Assembly (NCBI RefSeq): GCF_017303295.1
Contig: NZ_JAFKOK010000006.1
Coordinates: forward strand, 62,001 to 126,000
From: Rhodobacter sp. NTK016B
Lineage (GTDB): Bacteria > Pseudomonadota > Alphaproteobacteria > Rhodobacterales > Rhodobacteraceae
Direction: 5' to 3'
DNA length: 64,000 bases
The number at the start of each line of letters is the position of its first letter. Within the stretch, counting starts at the first letter, position 1. The position numbers and the translations under genes are program-made. Below the pieces are notes generated by a model. That model did not search any database and was not told the DNA's origin. It worked only from the letters and a program-made list of their open reading frames with translations. This document shows, piece by piece, positions 1-7,605 of this stretch.

Positions 1-575
1 AGCATCCGGGCGGTCGCGCCCCAGATGTAATAAGGACCCCACGGCACGGTAAAATAGCTGCGCCACTGGCCCAGCCATTGGCGGCGCTGGACGGAATAAG
101 CGCCTTCGTCCAGCAGATGCGTCAGCGGCACGAAGAACGTCTCGGCGACCTCGCCCTCTTCGCAAACGGGGCTGAATTCGCCGTCGACCACGGCAACGAA
201 GGGGATGACGGTAAAGCCGGTGACGGTCTCGTGCGGCGGCATCGCGCCCAGAACGGTCACCTGCGCCGGGTCCAGCCCGACCTCTTCGCGCGCCTCGCGC
301 AGGGCGGCAGCTTGGGGACCGGCATCGCCGGGATCGACCTTGCCACCGGGAAAAGCGATCTGACCGGGATGATGCTTCAGCGTCGAGGCGCGCATCGTCA
401 GGATCACGCACCAGCCTTCAGGCCGCTCGACCAGCGCGATCAGCACCGCAGCGGGGCGCAGTTTCACACCCTTGGGGCGAAACTGCGGATTCAGGTCGAA
501 ATCGCTCGATTGCGGGCCGTCGCCATTCAGCGCGGCCCGCAACCTGCGGATCAGCTCATTGCGCGTCACCATCAT
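1..575 (-). CDS. Nudix hydrolase, CoA pyrophosphatase type (3' end outside window)
   Basis: Predicted to hydrolyse the pyrophosphate of CoA or related nucleotides in the cytoplasm. The translation carries the CoA-pyrophosphatase signature (HHPGQIAFPGGK) followed by the Nudix helix with AREAREEVGL, which supply the metal-binding glutamates. About 191 residues are visible and the reading frame runs off the left edge. The start is ATG at 575 or the adjacent ATG at 572, so the 5' end overlaps the 3' end of hslO by 17-20 nt, implying translational coupling. In related genomes a CCA-adding enzyme often follows (family knowledge, not visible here). The family call is firm; the substrate is inferred from the motif. 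Confidence 0.85.
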   Translation of the reverse strand, partial: MMVTRNELIRRLRAALNGDGPQSSDFDLNPQFRPKGVKLRPAAVLIALVERPEGWCVILTMRASTLKHHPGQIAFPGGKVDPGDAGPQAAALREAREEVGLDPAQVTVLGAMPPHETVTGFTVIPFVAVVDGEFSPVCEEGEVAETFFVPLTHLLDEGAYSVQRRQWLGQWRSYFTVPWGPYYIWGATARM

Positions 576-1605
576 CGGTCCCGGACTTTTCCGCCTCGAA
601 ACCCACGGTCTTCGGGTCCAGAACGTAATGCGCGCCGCAGAACTGGCAATCGGCAGTGACCTCGCCATCATCCGTGGTCATCGTGGCAATGTCGCGGGCC
701 GAGTAGATCGACAGCGACTGGCGCACCTTGTCCTCGGAACACGAGCATCCGAACTCGATCCGCTGCGGATCGTAGACGCGCGGGTCTTCCTCGTTGAAGA
801 GACGCAGCAGCAGGTCGGTCGGATGCACCGAGGGGCCGATCAGTTCAAGCTCTTCCACCGTGTCCAACAGCACATTGGCGCGGTTCCAGTTTTCGGCGTC
901 GTCGCCTTCGACCAGATCGCGGGCATGCAGCAGACCGTCATCGCCGGTGGCGCCGCCCTGCGCATGCGGGCTTGCCTTGGGCATGTGCTGCAGCATCACG
1001 CCCCCCGCGCGCCAGCGCTCTTCCTGCCCGGCCAGAATCGACCGCCCGAACGCGGTCGAGAACCGCGTCGGCAGCTGCTCGGACTGGGCGAAATAGGCTT
1101 CGGCGCAATCCGACAGCGACTTGCCGGCGATGGGGGTGATGCCCTGATAGGGCTGCATCCCTTCACCCTGGTCGATGATGATCGCCAGATAGCCTTCGCC
1201 GATCTGACCGAACCCTTCCTGATCCAGCTCGAGCCGCTCGGCATCATAGCTGGCCCAGGCACGGATCCGCGCGGGCGCGCCCTCTTCGGCGGGGGCATAA
1301 TAATCGGTCGCGACCAGCCGCGCGGCACCCTTGCCACGGACCTGCAGCGACAGCCGCCAGCGCAGTTTCAGCGTCTGGCCGATCATCGCGGTCAGCAGCG
1401 CGGCTTCGGCCACCAGATCTTCGATCGGGGCCGGGTAATTGTGCTGCGACAGCACCGTATCGAGAACGCCATCGACGCGCGCGACCCGCCCGCGAACATC
1501 GGCCTTGTCCAGCTGAAAGGGCAGGATCGTATCGTCCCAGGCGATTTGCGCACCGAGGGTCATGTTGAAACCTTCACGTAAGGGGCTTGGTTTTGAGGCC
1601 GTCAT
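556..1605 (-). CDS. hslO: Hsp33 redox-regulated chaperone
   Basis: Hsp33 is a cytoplasmic holdase that is activated when oxidation releases its zinc. The four zinc-binding cysteines are present near the C terminus as CxC (residues 287 and 289) and CxxC (320 and 323), after a typical N-terminal domain opening with IAWDDTILPFQLD. From ATG 1605, which has AAGGA upstream, the protein is 349 aa. An in-frame ATG at 1563 with GAAGG upstream would give 335 aa and is equally close to the usual length, so the start is uncertain by 14 residues. It is transcribed away from the Nudix gene at 1678 and overlaps the CoA-pyrophosphatase gene downstream. Confidence 0.93.
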   Translation of the reverse strand: MTASKPSPLREGFNMTLGAQIAWDDTILPFQLDKADVRGRVARVDGVLDTVLSQHNYPAPIEDLVAEAALLTAMIGQTLKLRWRLSLQVRGKGAARLVATDYYAPAEEGAPARIRAWASYDAERLELDQEGFGQIGEGYLAIIIDQGEGMQPYQGITPIAGKSLSDCAEAYFAQSEQLPTRFSTAFGRSILAGQEERWRAGGVMLQHMPKASPHAQGGATGDDGLLHARDLVEGDDAENWNRANVLLDTVEELELIGPSVHPTDLLLRLFNEEDPRVYDPQRIEFGCSCSEDKVRQSLSIYSARDIATMTTDDGEVTADCQFCGAHYVLDPKTVGFEAEKSGTDDGDAQ

Positions 1606-1677
1606 ATAGGAATCCTTGGCGCAGGGCCAAGGGGCAATGCTGATTCGCCTCTTGCGAGCAACGAACAGGAGACGGGT

Positions 1678-2124
1678 ATGAACCCGCGATTTGGACCGGG
1701 GCCCGAAGCCGGGCGCCGCTATACCCGCCGTGCGGGCGCCTATGGCGTGCTGTGGCGCGGCGGGCAGGTACTTCTGACGCATCAGCTTGAACCATGGCCG
1801 GAATTCCAGCTTCCGGGCGGCGGGATCGATCCCGGCGAAAGCCCGGTTCAGGCCCTGCACCGCGAGGTGTACGAGGAAACCGGCTGGCGCATCGCCGCGC
1901 CGCGTCGCATGGGCACCTTTCGCCGCTTCACCTACATGCCCGAATACGATCTGTGGGCCGAAAAGGTCTGCATGATCTATCTGGCCTTTCCGGTGCGACC
2001 GCTGGGCCCGCCGACGGAACCGGGTCATTCCGCGCATTGGGCCGATCCCTACGAGGCCGCCGAGATCGTCGGCAATGACGGCGATGCCGAGTTCGTGGCC
2101 CGTGCGATCCGGTGGCTGGCGTGA
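1678..2124 (+). CDS. Nudix hydrolase of unknown substrate
   Basis: A 148-aa single-domain Nudix protein. The Nudix box runs from GGGIDPGES to HREVYEETGW (about residues 46-70) and keeps the glycine and glutamates needed for metal-dependent pyrophosphate hydrolysis. An arginine- and proline-rich start and a C-terminal segment (AHWADPYEAAEIV) give no clear substrate clue. ATG 1678 has AGGAGA 7 nt upstream. The TGA stop shares bases with the GTG start of the L,D-transpeptidase gene, so the two are probably co-translated. The combination is unusual in function and may only reflect operon packing. Confidence 0.85.
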   Translation: MNPRFGPGPEAGRRYTRRAGAYGVLWRGGQVLLTHQLEPWPEFQLPGGGIDPGESPVQALHREVYEETGWRIAAPRRMGTFRRFTYMPEYDLWAEKVCMIYLAFPVRPLGPPTEPGHSAHWADPYEAAEIVGNDGDAEFVARAIRWLA

Positions 2125-2630
2125 TCGCCCGCCGCAACCTGCTGCTGAGCGCCGCCGCCCTGCCGCTCGCCGCCTGCGCGGGCGGATCGCGTTTTCGCAG
2201 CTATGACGGCCCGCCGGTGACCGAGATCCGGGTGCACAAATCCGACCGCCGGATGGAGCTGTGGTCCGCCGCCACAAGGCTCGAAAGCTACGATATCGCG
2301 CTGGGTGCTAACCCATTGGGCCACAAGCAGCACGAAGGTGACATGCGCACGCCCGAAGGCGTCTACACCATCGACCGCCGCAACCCCGAAAGCGCGTTTC
2401 ACCTGTCGCTCGGTCTCGATTATCCCAATGCCGAGGACCGCGCGCGGGCCGAGGCCGCCGGTCAGGACCCGGGCGGCGACATCTTCATCCATGGCACCGG
2501 CACGCGATCGCGCTTCAGTCGCCATCGGCGCGGGGACTGGACGAATGGCTGCATCGCCGTCACCAACCGCGAGATCGAAGAGATCTACGCCATGGTCGAG
2601 AACGGCACGCGCATTATCCTGACGGCATAG
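2121..2630 (+). CDS. L,D-transpeptidase (YkuD family) lipoprotein
   Basis: Likely cross-links peptidoglycan or attaches proteins to it in the periplasm. The N terminus has a lipoprotein signal with lipobox LAAC about 15 residues in. The YkuD catalytic motif is present: His124 in IHGTGT and the nucleophile Cys144 in TNGCIAVTN. The canonical SHGC is TNGC here, which the family tolerates. I chose GTG 2121 because it overlaps the upstream stop (GTGA); GTG 2112 is an in-frame alternative three codons upstream. The 169-aa length suits a minimal YkuD enzyme. A second, unrelated-looking L,D-transpeptidase lies 0.8 kb downstream. Confidence 0.87.
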   Translation: MIARRNLLLSAAALPLAACAGGSRFRSYDGPPVTEIRVHKSDRRMELWSAATRLESYDIALGANPLGHKQHEGDMRTPEGVYTIDRRNPESAFHLSLGLDYPNAEDRARAEAAGQDPGGDIFIHGTGTRSRFSRHRRGDWTNGCIAVTNREIEEIYAMVENGTRIILTA

Positions 2631-2634
2631 AGGC

Positions 2635-3225
2635 TTAGCGGTTGGGCCGGGTATCGGCGATCGGCGCCTGCTGTTCGATCGTTTGCGCCGCGCCCGCCGG
2701 AACGGTGCGCGCGCCCAGCCCGATCACCCACCACAGCTTGCCGTTCGGGTCCTGATGCCACGCGAAACCCAGATCGGTTGCGCGCGGGTCCAGCAGGATC
2801 TCGCGCGTGTCTTCCTGCGACAGCCAGGCGGTCAGCGTCTCGATCTCGGTCTCATAGGTTTCCGACACGGCCTCGCCGATGAAATAGCCGCCATAGCCCA
2901 GCCTGCGCACCCGGTCGATCGGCGACGAACCGTCCGAGCCGAAATGCCATGCCCGCGCCTGAACCGACATGTCGCGTGCATGGGTCGCCGCAGCCGAGGT
3001 CAGGTTGACGTCGAACTCGACCGGCATCCGGCCCTGCTGCTGGCGGACGGTGTTCAGCGCGTCGCGCAGGCGCGCCTGAATCTCGGGGATATCGGCAGAG
3101 CCGATGGCGTAGATCGTCTGCACCGGGCGCCCGTCCGGGCCAAGCGTGGCGGCGGGGGGCGGCGGCGCGCCACAGGCGGCGAGCGCCAGAAGGGCGACAA
3201 CAGCGAGAAGGGCGCGTCCGGTCAT
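2635..3225 (-). CDS. CAP-domain (SCP-like) lipoprotein
   Basis: A 196-aa putative lipoprotein: the signal from ATG 3225 (TGRALLAVVALLALAAC) ends in a lipobox LAAC. The mature part resembles the CAP/SCP superfamily: an early helix (RLRDALNTVRQQQGR), then SAAATHARDMSVQARAWHF containing the conserved His of the CAP pocket, and a late WLSQEDTREILLDPRATDLGF segment typical of bacterial CAP proteins. Function is unknown; bacterial CAP proteins are secreted or envelope-bound. It ends 4 nt from the end of the convergent L,D-transpeptidase gene. The frame is open upstream to 3303, but the lipoprotein signal fixes the likely start. Confidence 0.75.
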   Translation of the reverse strand: MTGRALLAVVALLALAACGAPPPPAATLGPDGRPVQTIYAIGSADIPEIQARLRDALNTVRQQQGRMPVEFDVNLTSAAATHARDMSVQARAWHFGSDGSSPIDRVRRLGYGGYFIGEAVSETYETEIETLTAWLSQEDTREILLDPRATDLGFAWHQDPNGKLWWVIGLGARTVPAGAAQTIEQQAPIADTRPNR

Positions 3226-3338
3226 CGGGGTCCTGCCATAATGCGAGCCGGTCTTGGCATAGCCAATTCCCCCTGCGAACTCAAACCCCAAGGCGATCAA
3301 CACCCCGCGCGTTTACGGTCAGAGCCCTGCCGAGAACG

Positions 3339-3367
3339 TTGCGATCAAGGCCGATTCGCTGTATATA
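3339..3367 (+). promoter_or_regulatory. Candidate sigma-70 promoter for the Tat-type L,D-transpeptidase
   Basis: TTGCGA (3339-3344) and TATATA (3362-3367) are separated by exactly 17 nt, and an A/T-rich stretch follows, unusual in this G+C-rich DNA. The ATG lies at 3402, which leaves a 5' leader of about 28 nt. Read by eye only. Confidence 0.5.
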
Positions 3368-3401
3368 TTCAAAAAAATATAAGAGCAGTCGAGGCCTTCC
3401 C

Positions 3402-4013
3402 ATGTCAGAAAATCCCCTCGCGCGGGTTTCCCGTCGCGGTCTTCTTCTGGGTTCCGCCATGCTGGGGGCCGGTTTCGGCGCATCCCGTGCCGATGCCCAG
3501 AGCGCGCTGGACAATTCCACCGAGATGGAATCGGACATCCGGCAGGAAACCCCGCGCAACATCTCCAGCTTCCGCACGCTTGAATGGCGCGACCATTTCT
3601 CGTCGCTGCGAGGGGGCGCGATCCTGGCCGATACGATCAGCCGCTGCGTGCATTTCTGGTCCGAGGATGGCGGCACCTACCGTATTTATCCGTCCTCCGT
3701 GCCAATGACCGACGAACTGACGCGCCGGGGCCGGACCGAGGTCGTGCGCAAGGTTCTGGGCCCCGACTGGCGACCCACGCCGTCGATGCTGGAACGCTAT
3801 CCCGAATGGCCGCCCTATGTGCCGCCCGGGCCGGATAACCCGCTGGGCACGCATGCGCTCTATCTTGGCTGGCAGTTCTATCGCATCCATGGCACTCACG
3901 ACACGCGCAAGATCGGTCGCCGCTCGTCAAGCGGCTGTATCGGCCTTTACAACGAGCATATTGCAGAGCTTTATTCTTTCGCACGGGTCGGAACACAGGT
4001 GTTGCTAATTTGA
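3402..4013 (+). CDS. L,D-transpeptidase (ErfK/YbiS type) with Tat signal
   Basis: A 203-aa periplasmic transpeptidase. The N terminus has a twin-arginine motif (VSRRGLLLGSAML) and a cleavage-like site after ASRADA, suggesting Tat export. The catalytic core HGTHDTRKIGRRSSSGC contains His163 and the nucleophile Cys179, the classic YkuD pattern; GTHALYLGWQFYRIHG just before it is typical of the ErfK branch. It probably makes 3-3 cross-links or anchors proteins to peptidoglycan. The start at ATG 3402 places the RR motif about 10 residues in; upstream codons in frame would disrupt the signal. It has its own candidate promoter. Confidence 0.9.
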   Translation: MSENPLARVSRRGLLLGSAMLGAGFGASRADAQSALDNSTEMESDIRQETPRNISSFRTLEWRDHFSSLRGGAILADTISRCVHFWSEDGGTYRIYPSSVPMTDELTRRGRTEVVRKVLGPDWRPTPSMLERYPEWPPYVPPGPDNPLGTHALYLGWQFYRIHGTHDTRKIGRRSSSGCIGLYNEHIAELYSFARVGTQVLLI

Positions 4014-4162
4014 CGACATCGCCGCGAACCACGCGAAAAGCCTCACGTCCCCCGTTGCAATTGAGCGCGCAAACTGCTTTCAGATCGGGTACGAGGTATC
4101 GTCTTGGGTGCATGTTCCTGTCCTCAAACAAAAACAGGGGCATGCGAATACTGGAGGTTAAC

Positions 4163-4345
4163 ATGAAGAAACTCGCTCTCGCTGGCCTGATGGCCGTCGC
4201 CGGCACCGCTGCTATGGCCACCGGCTACGTTGAGCCGGCGCCCTACGTCGAGCCGGAAGTTGTTGTGGCCCACTCGTCGTCGTCGGTTGGCGGCATCGTG
4301 GTCCCGCTGCTGCTGCTGATCGTCGTCGCCGCTCTGGCGAGCTGA
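4163..4345 (+). CDS. Small 60-aa membrane protein
   Basis: I recognise this only as a type of short protein seen beside ferrochelatase in related bacteria. It starts MKKLALAGLMAVAGTAAMA, a signal-peptide-like segment, then a short acidic, proline-rich linker with a repeated YVEP motif, and ends in a hydrophobic stretch (about residues 43-59) that should span the membrane. ATG 4163 is preceded by a strong GGAGG at 7 nt. Two terminator-like hairpins follow, consistent with a separate, well-expressed transcript. No function can be assigned. Confidence 0.72.
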   Translation: MKKLALAGLMAVAGTAAMATGYVEPAPYVEPEVVVAHSSSSVGGIVVPLLLLIVVAALAS

Positions 4346-4366
4346 TCCGCTCACGCGATCCAAACC

Positions 4367-4400
4367 AAAGGGGTCGGGCTTGCCTGACCCCTTTCGGTTT
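4367..4400 (+). terminator. Terminator after the 60-aa membrane protein gene
   Basis: AAAGGGGTC at 4367-4375 pairs with GACCCCTTT at 4386-4394, with further inner pairing, followed by CGGTTTT. It is 21 nt past the stop codon of the small gene. Confidence 0.75.
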
Positions 4401-4443
4401 TCCGGGGCGCCGCAATGGTGGTTCCGGACACAGAACTTGCGTC

Positions 4444-4482
4444 AGGCCCGGCGGGTAATCCCCAGCCGGGCCTCGCTTTTTT
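4444..4482 (+). terminator. Second plus-strand terminator hairpin
   Basis: AGGCCCGGC (4444-4452) and GCCGGGCCT (4465-4473) form a perfect 9-bp stem with a 12-nt loop, followed by CGC and six T residues. It lies between the first terminator and the 3' end of convergent hemH, so it protects hemH from read-through. A 15-nt perfect palindrome (4490-4504) follows it. Confidence 0.75.
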
Positions 4483-4507
4483 CTGCACTGCAGAATAATT
4501 CTGCGCC

Positions 4508-5578
4508 TCAGCCAGTCCAGCCCGACAGGTTCTCGGCCGCCAGATGCGCCAGCACATCCATGTGCAGCGGATCGTCGTTCAGGCAGGGAATATAGGTGAA
4601 GCTTTCACCGCCCGCATGTTCGAACGCCTCGCGGATTTCGCCCTCGACCTCTTCCAGCGTCTCGATGCAATCGGCGCTGAAAGCGGGCGCCACCACGGCG
4701 ATGCGCTTCACGCCGGACTTCGCCAGTTCGGCCACATGCTCGACCGTGTAGGGCTTGAGCCATTCCTCGCGCCCGAACACCGACTGGAACGTCGTGTGGA
4801 TCGAATCAGCGTCCCAGCCCAGCCGTTCGCGCAAAAGGCGAGTCGTTTTCTGGCACTGGCAGTGATAGGGGTCGCCTTCCATCAGGTAGCGCTTGGGCAT
4901 CCCGTGATAGCTGGCGAGCAGCAATTCGGGGCGCTCTTCGGCGGCCTCATAGGCGCGCTCGATGGATTGCGCCAGCGCCTCGATATAGTGCGGGCTGTCG
5001 AAATAGGCGGGCACCGTGCGCGCGGCGGGCTGGCGCTTCTGCCCCATCAGCGCGCGGAAGAACTCATCATTCGCGGTGGCGGTCGTCGCGCCCGCATATT
5101 GCGGGTAAAGCGGGAAGAACAGGATCTTCTCGCAGCCAGCCTTCACCATCCGGTCGACCACGCTCTCGGTCGACGGATTGCCGTAGCGCATGCAGAAATC
5201 GACCATCACCTGATCGCCAAACATCCCCTCCATCCGCTGCGCCAGCGCCTCGGTCTGGGCTTTGGTGATCGTCATCAGCGGGCTTTCGCCCTTGTCGTGA
5301 TTCCAGATCGACTTGTAATTCTTGCCCGAGGTGAAGGGCCGCTTGGTCAGAATGATCAGCTGCAACAGCGGCTGCCATTTCCAGTTGGGGATATCGATCA
5401 CCCGCTTGTCGGACAGGAATTCCCCCAGATAGCGCCGCATCGACCAGTAATCATAATTGTCGGGGGTCCCCAGATTGGCGATCAGCACACCGATTTTCGG
5501 CGCCGGTACGGGCGGATGATCGGCGGGCGCATGCGCAGGGCGGATGCCCATCGGGGTGGAGCCTTGGCTATCGGTCAT
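4508..5578 (-). CDS. hemH: Ferrochelatase
   Basis: Inserts Fe2+ into protoporphyrin IX, the last step of haem synthesis. The 356-aa protein contains the family landmarks: GVLIANLGTPD near the start, FFPLYPQYAGATTA, the catalytic-His segment LLASYHGMPKRYL, and the acidic stretch CIETLEEVEGE. CQCQKTTRLL is the usual cysteine-containing motif of this branch. ATG 5578 is chosen because the upstream frame extension to 5632 lies outside the conserved region. The N terminus is longer than usual by a proline- and alanine-rich tail of about 25 residues. It is monocistronic, with the methyltransferase gene ending upstream on the same strand. Confidence 0.96.
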   Translation of the reverse strand: MTDSQGSTPMGIRPAHAPADHPPVPAPKIGVLIANLGTPDNYDYWSMRRYLGEFLSDKRVIDIPNWKWQPLLQLIILTKRPFTSGKNYKSIWNHDKGESPLMTITKAQTEALAQRMEGMFGDQVMVDFCMRYGNPSTESVVDRMVKAGCEKILFFPLYPQYAGATTATANDEFFRALMGQKRQPAARTVPAYFDSPHYIEALAQSIERAYEAAEERPELLLASYHGMPKRYLMEGDPYHCQCQKTTRLLRERLGWDADSIHTTFQSVFGREEWLKPYTVEHVAELAKSGVKRIAVVAPAFSADCIETLEEVEGEIREAFEHAGGESFTYIPCLNDDPLHMDVLAHLAAENLSGWTG

Positions 5579-5638
5579 GCGGAATCCTCTGGCGGTGCGC
5601 CCCTGACCTAGCGGGAACGAGACGCGGGTCAATGGCGG

Positions 5639-6499
5639 TTAGTCGTCTGAAGGCCGGGGTGCGGCAATGGGCGCAGGCTCCAGCCCTGTCTCTTGCGTGC
5701 CCAACGCCTCGGCCAACCTCTGCGCGGCCGAGCCGGGGCGCAAGGGCTGCTGCTGGCCCTCGGCGGGTTTCCACCCCGTCAGCACCAGCGTCTCGACCGT
5801 CGCGGGCAGCCGCCCGTCGGCATCGGCGAAACCCTCGTGATAAAGCTGCGCCGCACGCGCGAGCATGGCGCGCGGCATCGTGCGCCGGTGACGGCCCGCC
5901 ATTGCGTTGACCTCGCCCATCGCGCGCAAATCGCACACCAGATGCAGAAGGTCGCGATACAGCACCTGCCGGGTGAAGCTGTCGGCCACCGGCAGCGCCA
6001 GCCCCGCGCGCTGCAGCAGCGCACCCAGATCGCGGATCTCGCCCATCGGCAGCACGCGTGGTGACAGCCCGCCGGTGACCTCGCTTTCGGCCTGCGCCAT
6101 CACCGCGCGCAATTCGTGCAGCGACTGGCCACCGAACAGCGCGCCGATGAACAGCCCGTCGGGCTTCAGCGCATGGGCGCTCTGGATGATCTGGCCCAGC
6201 GGGTCGTCGGCCCAGTGCAGCGCCAGCGCGTGGATCACCACGTCATGCGCGCCGGGTTCCAGCGCCAGGACAGCTGCGTCGGGCACGATCACCGCGCCGG
6301 GCAGACGGTCCTGCCAGAGCGCGGGAAAGGGCGTCACCACGGCGGGCGCTGTAAACGTCCTGTTAACCTCGGCGAGTCTTTCCTGAATTTCGTCCGCGAT
6401 ATCCTCGTGCAGGAACAGCGCGGGGTCGCGGCGGGCCCGGGCGCGAAAACGCTCGAGCGCCGGGCGGTCGGTCAAGGCAGGGGGGGCGGTGGTCGTCAT
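5639..6499 (-). CDS. BioC/NDUFAF5-like methyltransferase-fold protein
   Basis: A 286-aa class I methyltransferase-fold protein. The pattern of a truncated glycine-rich motif I, then HDVVIHALALHWADDPLGQI and LKPDGLFIGALFGGQSLHELR, resembles the BioC / NDUFAF5 group, found in alphaproteobacteria and linked in mitochondria to complex I assembly. The motif I GxGxG is not obvious, so SAM binding is uncertain. No Shine-Dalgarno sequence is clear before ATG 6499, and this ATG shares two bases with the ATG of divergent comF (see findings). A TTG at 6535 would extend it by 12 residues. The exact role is inferred. Confidence 0.72.
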   Translation of the reverse strand: MTTTAPPALTDRPALERFRARARRDPALFLHEDIADEIQERLAEVNRTFTAPAVVTPFPALWQDRLPGAVIVPDAAVLALEPGAHDVVIHALALHWADDPLGQIIQSAHALKPDGLFIGALFGGQSLHELRAVMAQAESEVTGGLSPRVLPMGEIRDLGALLQRAGLALPVADSFTRQVLYRDLLHLVCDLRAMGEVNAMAGRHRRTMPRAMLARAAQLYHEGFADADGRLPATVETLVLTGWKPAEGQQQPLRPGSAAQRLAEALGTQETGLEPAPIAAPRPSDD

Positions 6500-7277
6500 G
6501 TCGGATGTGTTTGGCGCCCGGGGCGGCGAAGTCAAGCGTGCCGTGCGGGCGCTTCTCGACGTGCTCTACCCGCCACGCTGCCTCACCTGTGACGCGGCGG
6601 TGACCGAACCCGGTACGCTTTGCCCCGCCTGCTGGGCCGGGACGCCCTTCATCACCGGGCTGGCCTGCGACCGCTGCGCCGTGCCGCTGCCGGGCTCGGT
6701 CGCCGATGCGCCGGTCCTGTGCGACGATTGCGGACATATCGCCCGACCGTGGAGTCACGCGCGCGCGCCGCTGGTCTACGGCGCGGTGGCGCGCAAGCTG
6801 GTGCTGGCGCTGAAATACGGCGACCGGCACGATATCGCCCGCCCCGCCGGGCACTGGATGGCCCGTGCCGCCGCGCCGCTGATCCGGCCCGATACGCTGG
6901 TCGCCCCGGTGCCGCTGCATTACCGCCGCCTGTTCCACCGCCGCTACAACCAGTCCGCGCTGCTGGCCGCGCGGCTTGCCCGCGTGCTGGACCGACCGCA
7001 TTGCCCCGATCTGCTGATCCGCACGCGTGCCACCGCGATTCAGGACGGACGCACCCGTGCCGCCCGGTTCGACAATCTGCGCCAAGCCATCGCCGCCCGC
7101 CCGGCGCGCGCCACACGTATCACCGGCCGCCATATTCTGCTGGTCGATGACGTGATGACCTCGGGCGCGACACTCGCCGCAGCCGCCGAGGCCTGTTTCG
7201 CGGCGGGCGCGGACGATGTCGATGTGGTCGTTCTGGCCCGCGTTCTGCGCGAGGATGGCCTCAATACGGCGACCTGA
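6498..7277 (+). CDS. comF: ComF family phosphoribosyltransferase-like protein
   Basis: Homologue of the competence protein ComF. Four CxxC pairs near the N terminus (CLTC, CPAC, CDRC, CDDC) form the zinc ribbon, and the C-terminal part carries the phosphoribosyltransferase loop ILLVDDVMTSGATL. The family is implicated in uptake or processing of incoming single-stranded DNA, but its enzyme substrate is unproven. ATG 6498 gives 259 aa; GTG 6489, with AGGGGGGGC just upstream, would add three residues and has the better ribosome binding site. It leads a likely operon with glutaredoxin, an amidase and a MarR regulator. Confidence 0.88.
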   Translation: MSDVFGARGGEVKRAVRALLDVLYPPRCLTCDAAVTEPGTLCPACWAGTPFITGLACDRCAVPLPGSVADAPVLCDDCGHIARPWSHARAPLVYGAVARKLVLALKYGDRHDIARPAGHWMARAAAPLIRPDTLVAPVPLHYRRLFHRRYNQSALLAARLARVLDRPHCPDLLIRTRATAIQDGRTRAARFDNLRQAIAARPARATRITGRHILLVDDVMTSGATLAAAAEACFAAGADDVDVVVLARVLREDGLNTAT

Positions 7278-7343
7278 GCGCCTTCGCGGTTCACAACACC
7301 CCCCCGGCGCATTACATCCGTTGCAAATGAGAAAGGATGCGTC

Positions 7344-7601
7344 ATGGCCAAGGTCGAAATCTATACCTCGCCTTTCTGCGGTTTCTGCCACTCGGCGAAG
7401 CGGCTGTTGAACAATAAAGGCGTCGACTTCACCGAGTACGACGTGATGAGCGACCCCACGATCAAACCCGCGATGATCGAGCGCGCCAAGGGCAGCCGCA
7501 CGGTGCCGCAGATCTTCATCGACGACCGCCATATCGGCGGCAGCGACGAGTTGCATGCGCTCGACCGGCAGGGCGGGCTCGATCCGCTTCTGGCGGGTTG
7601 A
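7344..7601 (+). CDS. grxC: Glutaredoxin 3
   Basis: An 85-aa glutathione-dependent disulfide reductase. The active site is CGFC (Cys12, Cys15), instead of the classical CPYC, followed by the glutathione-binding TVP motif (SRTVPQIFID) and GGSDEL. The protein is a single thioredoxin-fold domain of normal length. ATG 7344 follows GAAAGGA. The next gene starts 4 nt after its stop. Confidence 0.94.
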   Translation: MAKVEIYTSPFCGFCHSAKRLLNNKGVDFTEYDVMSDPTIKPAMIERAKGSRTVPQIFIDDRHIGGSDELHALDRQGGLDPLLAG

Positions 7602-7605
7602 TCCG

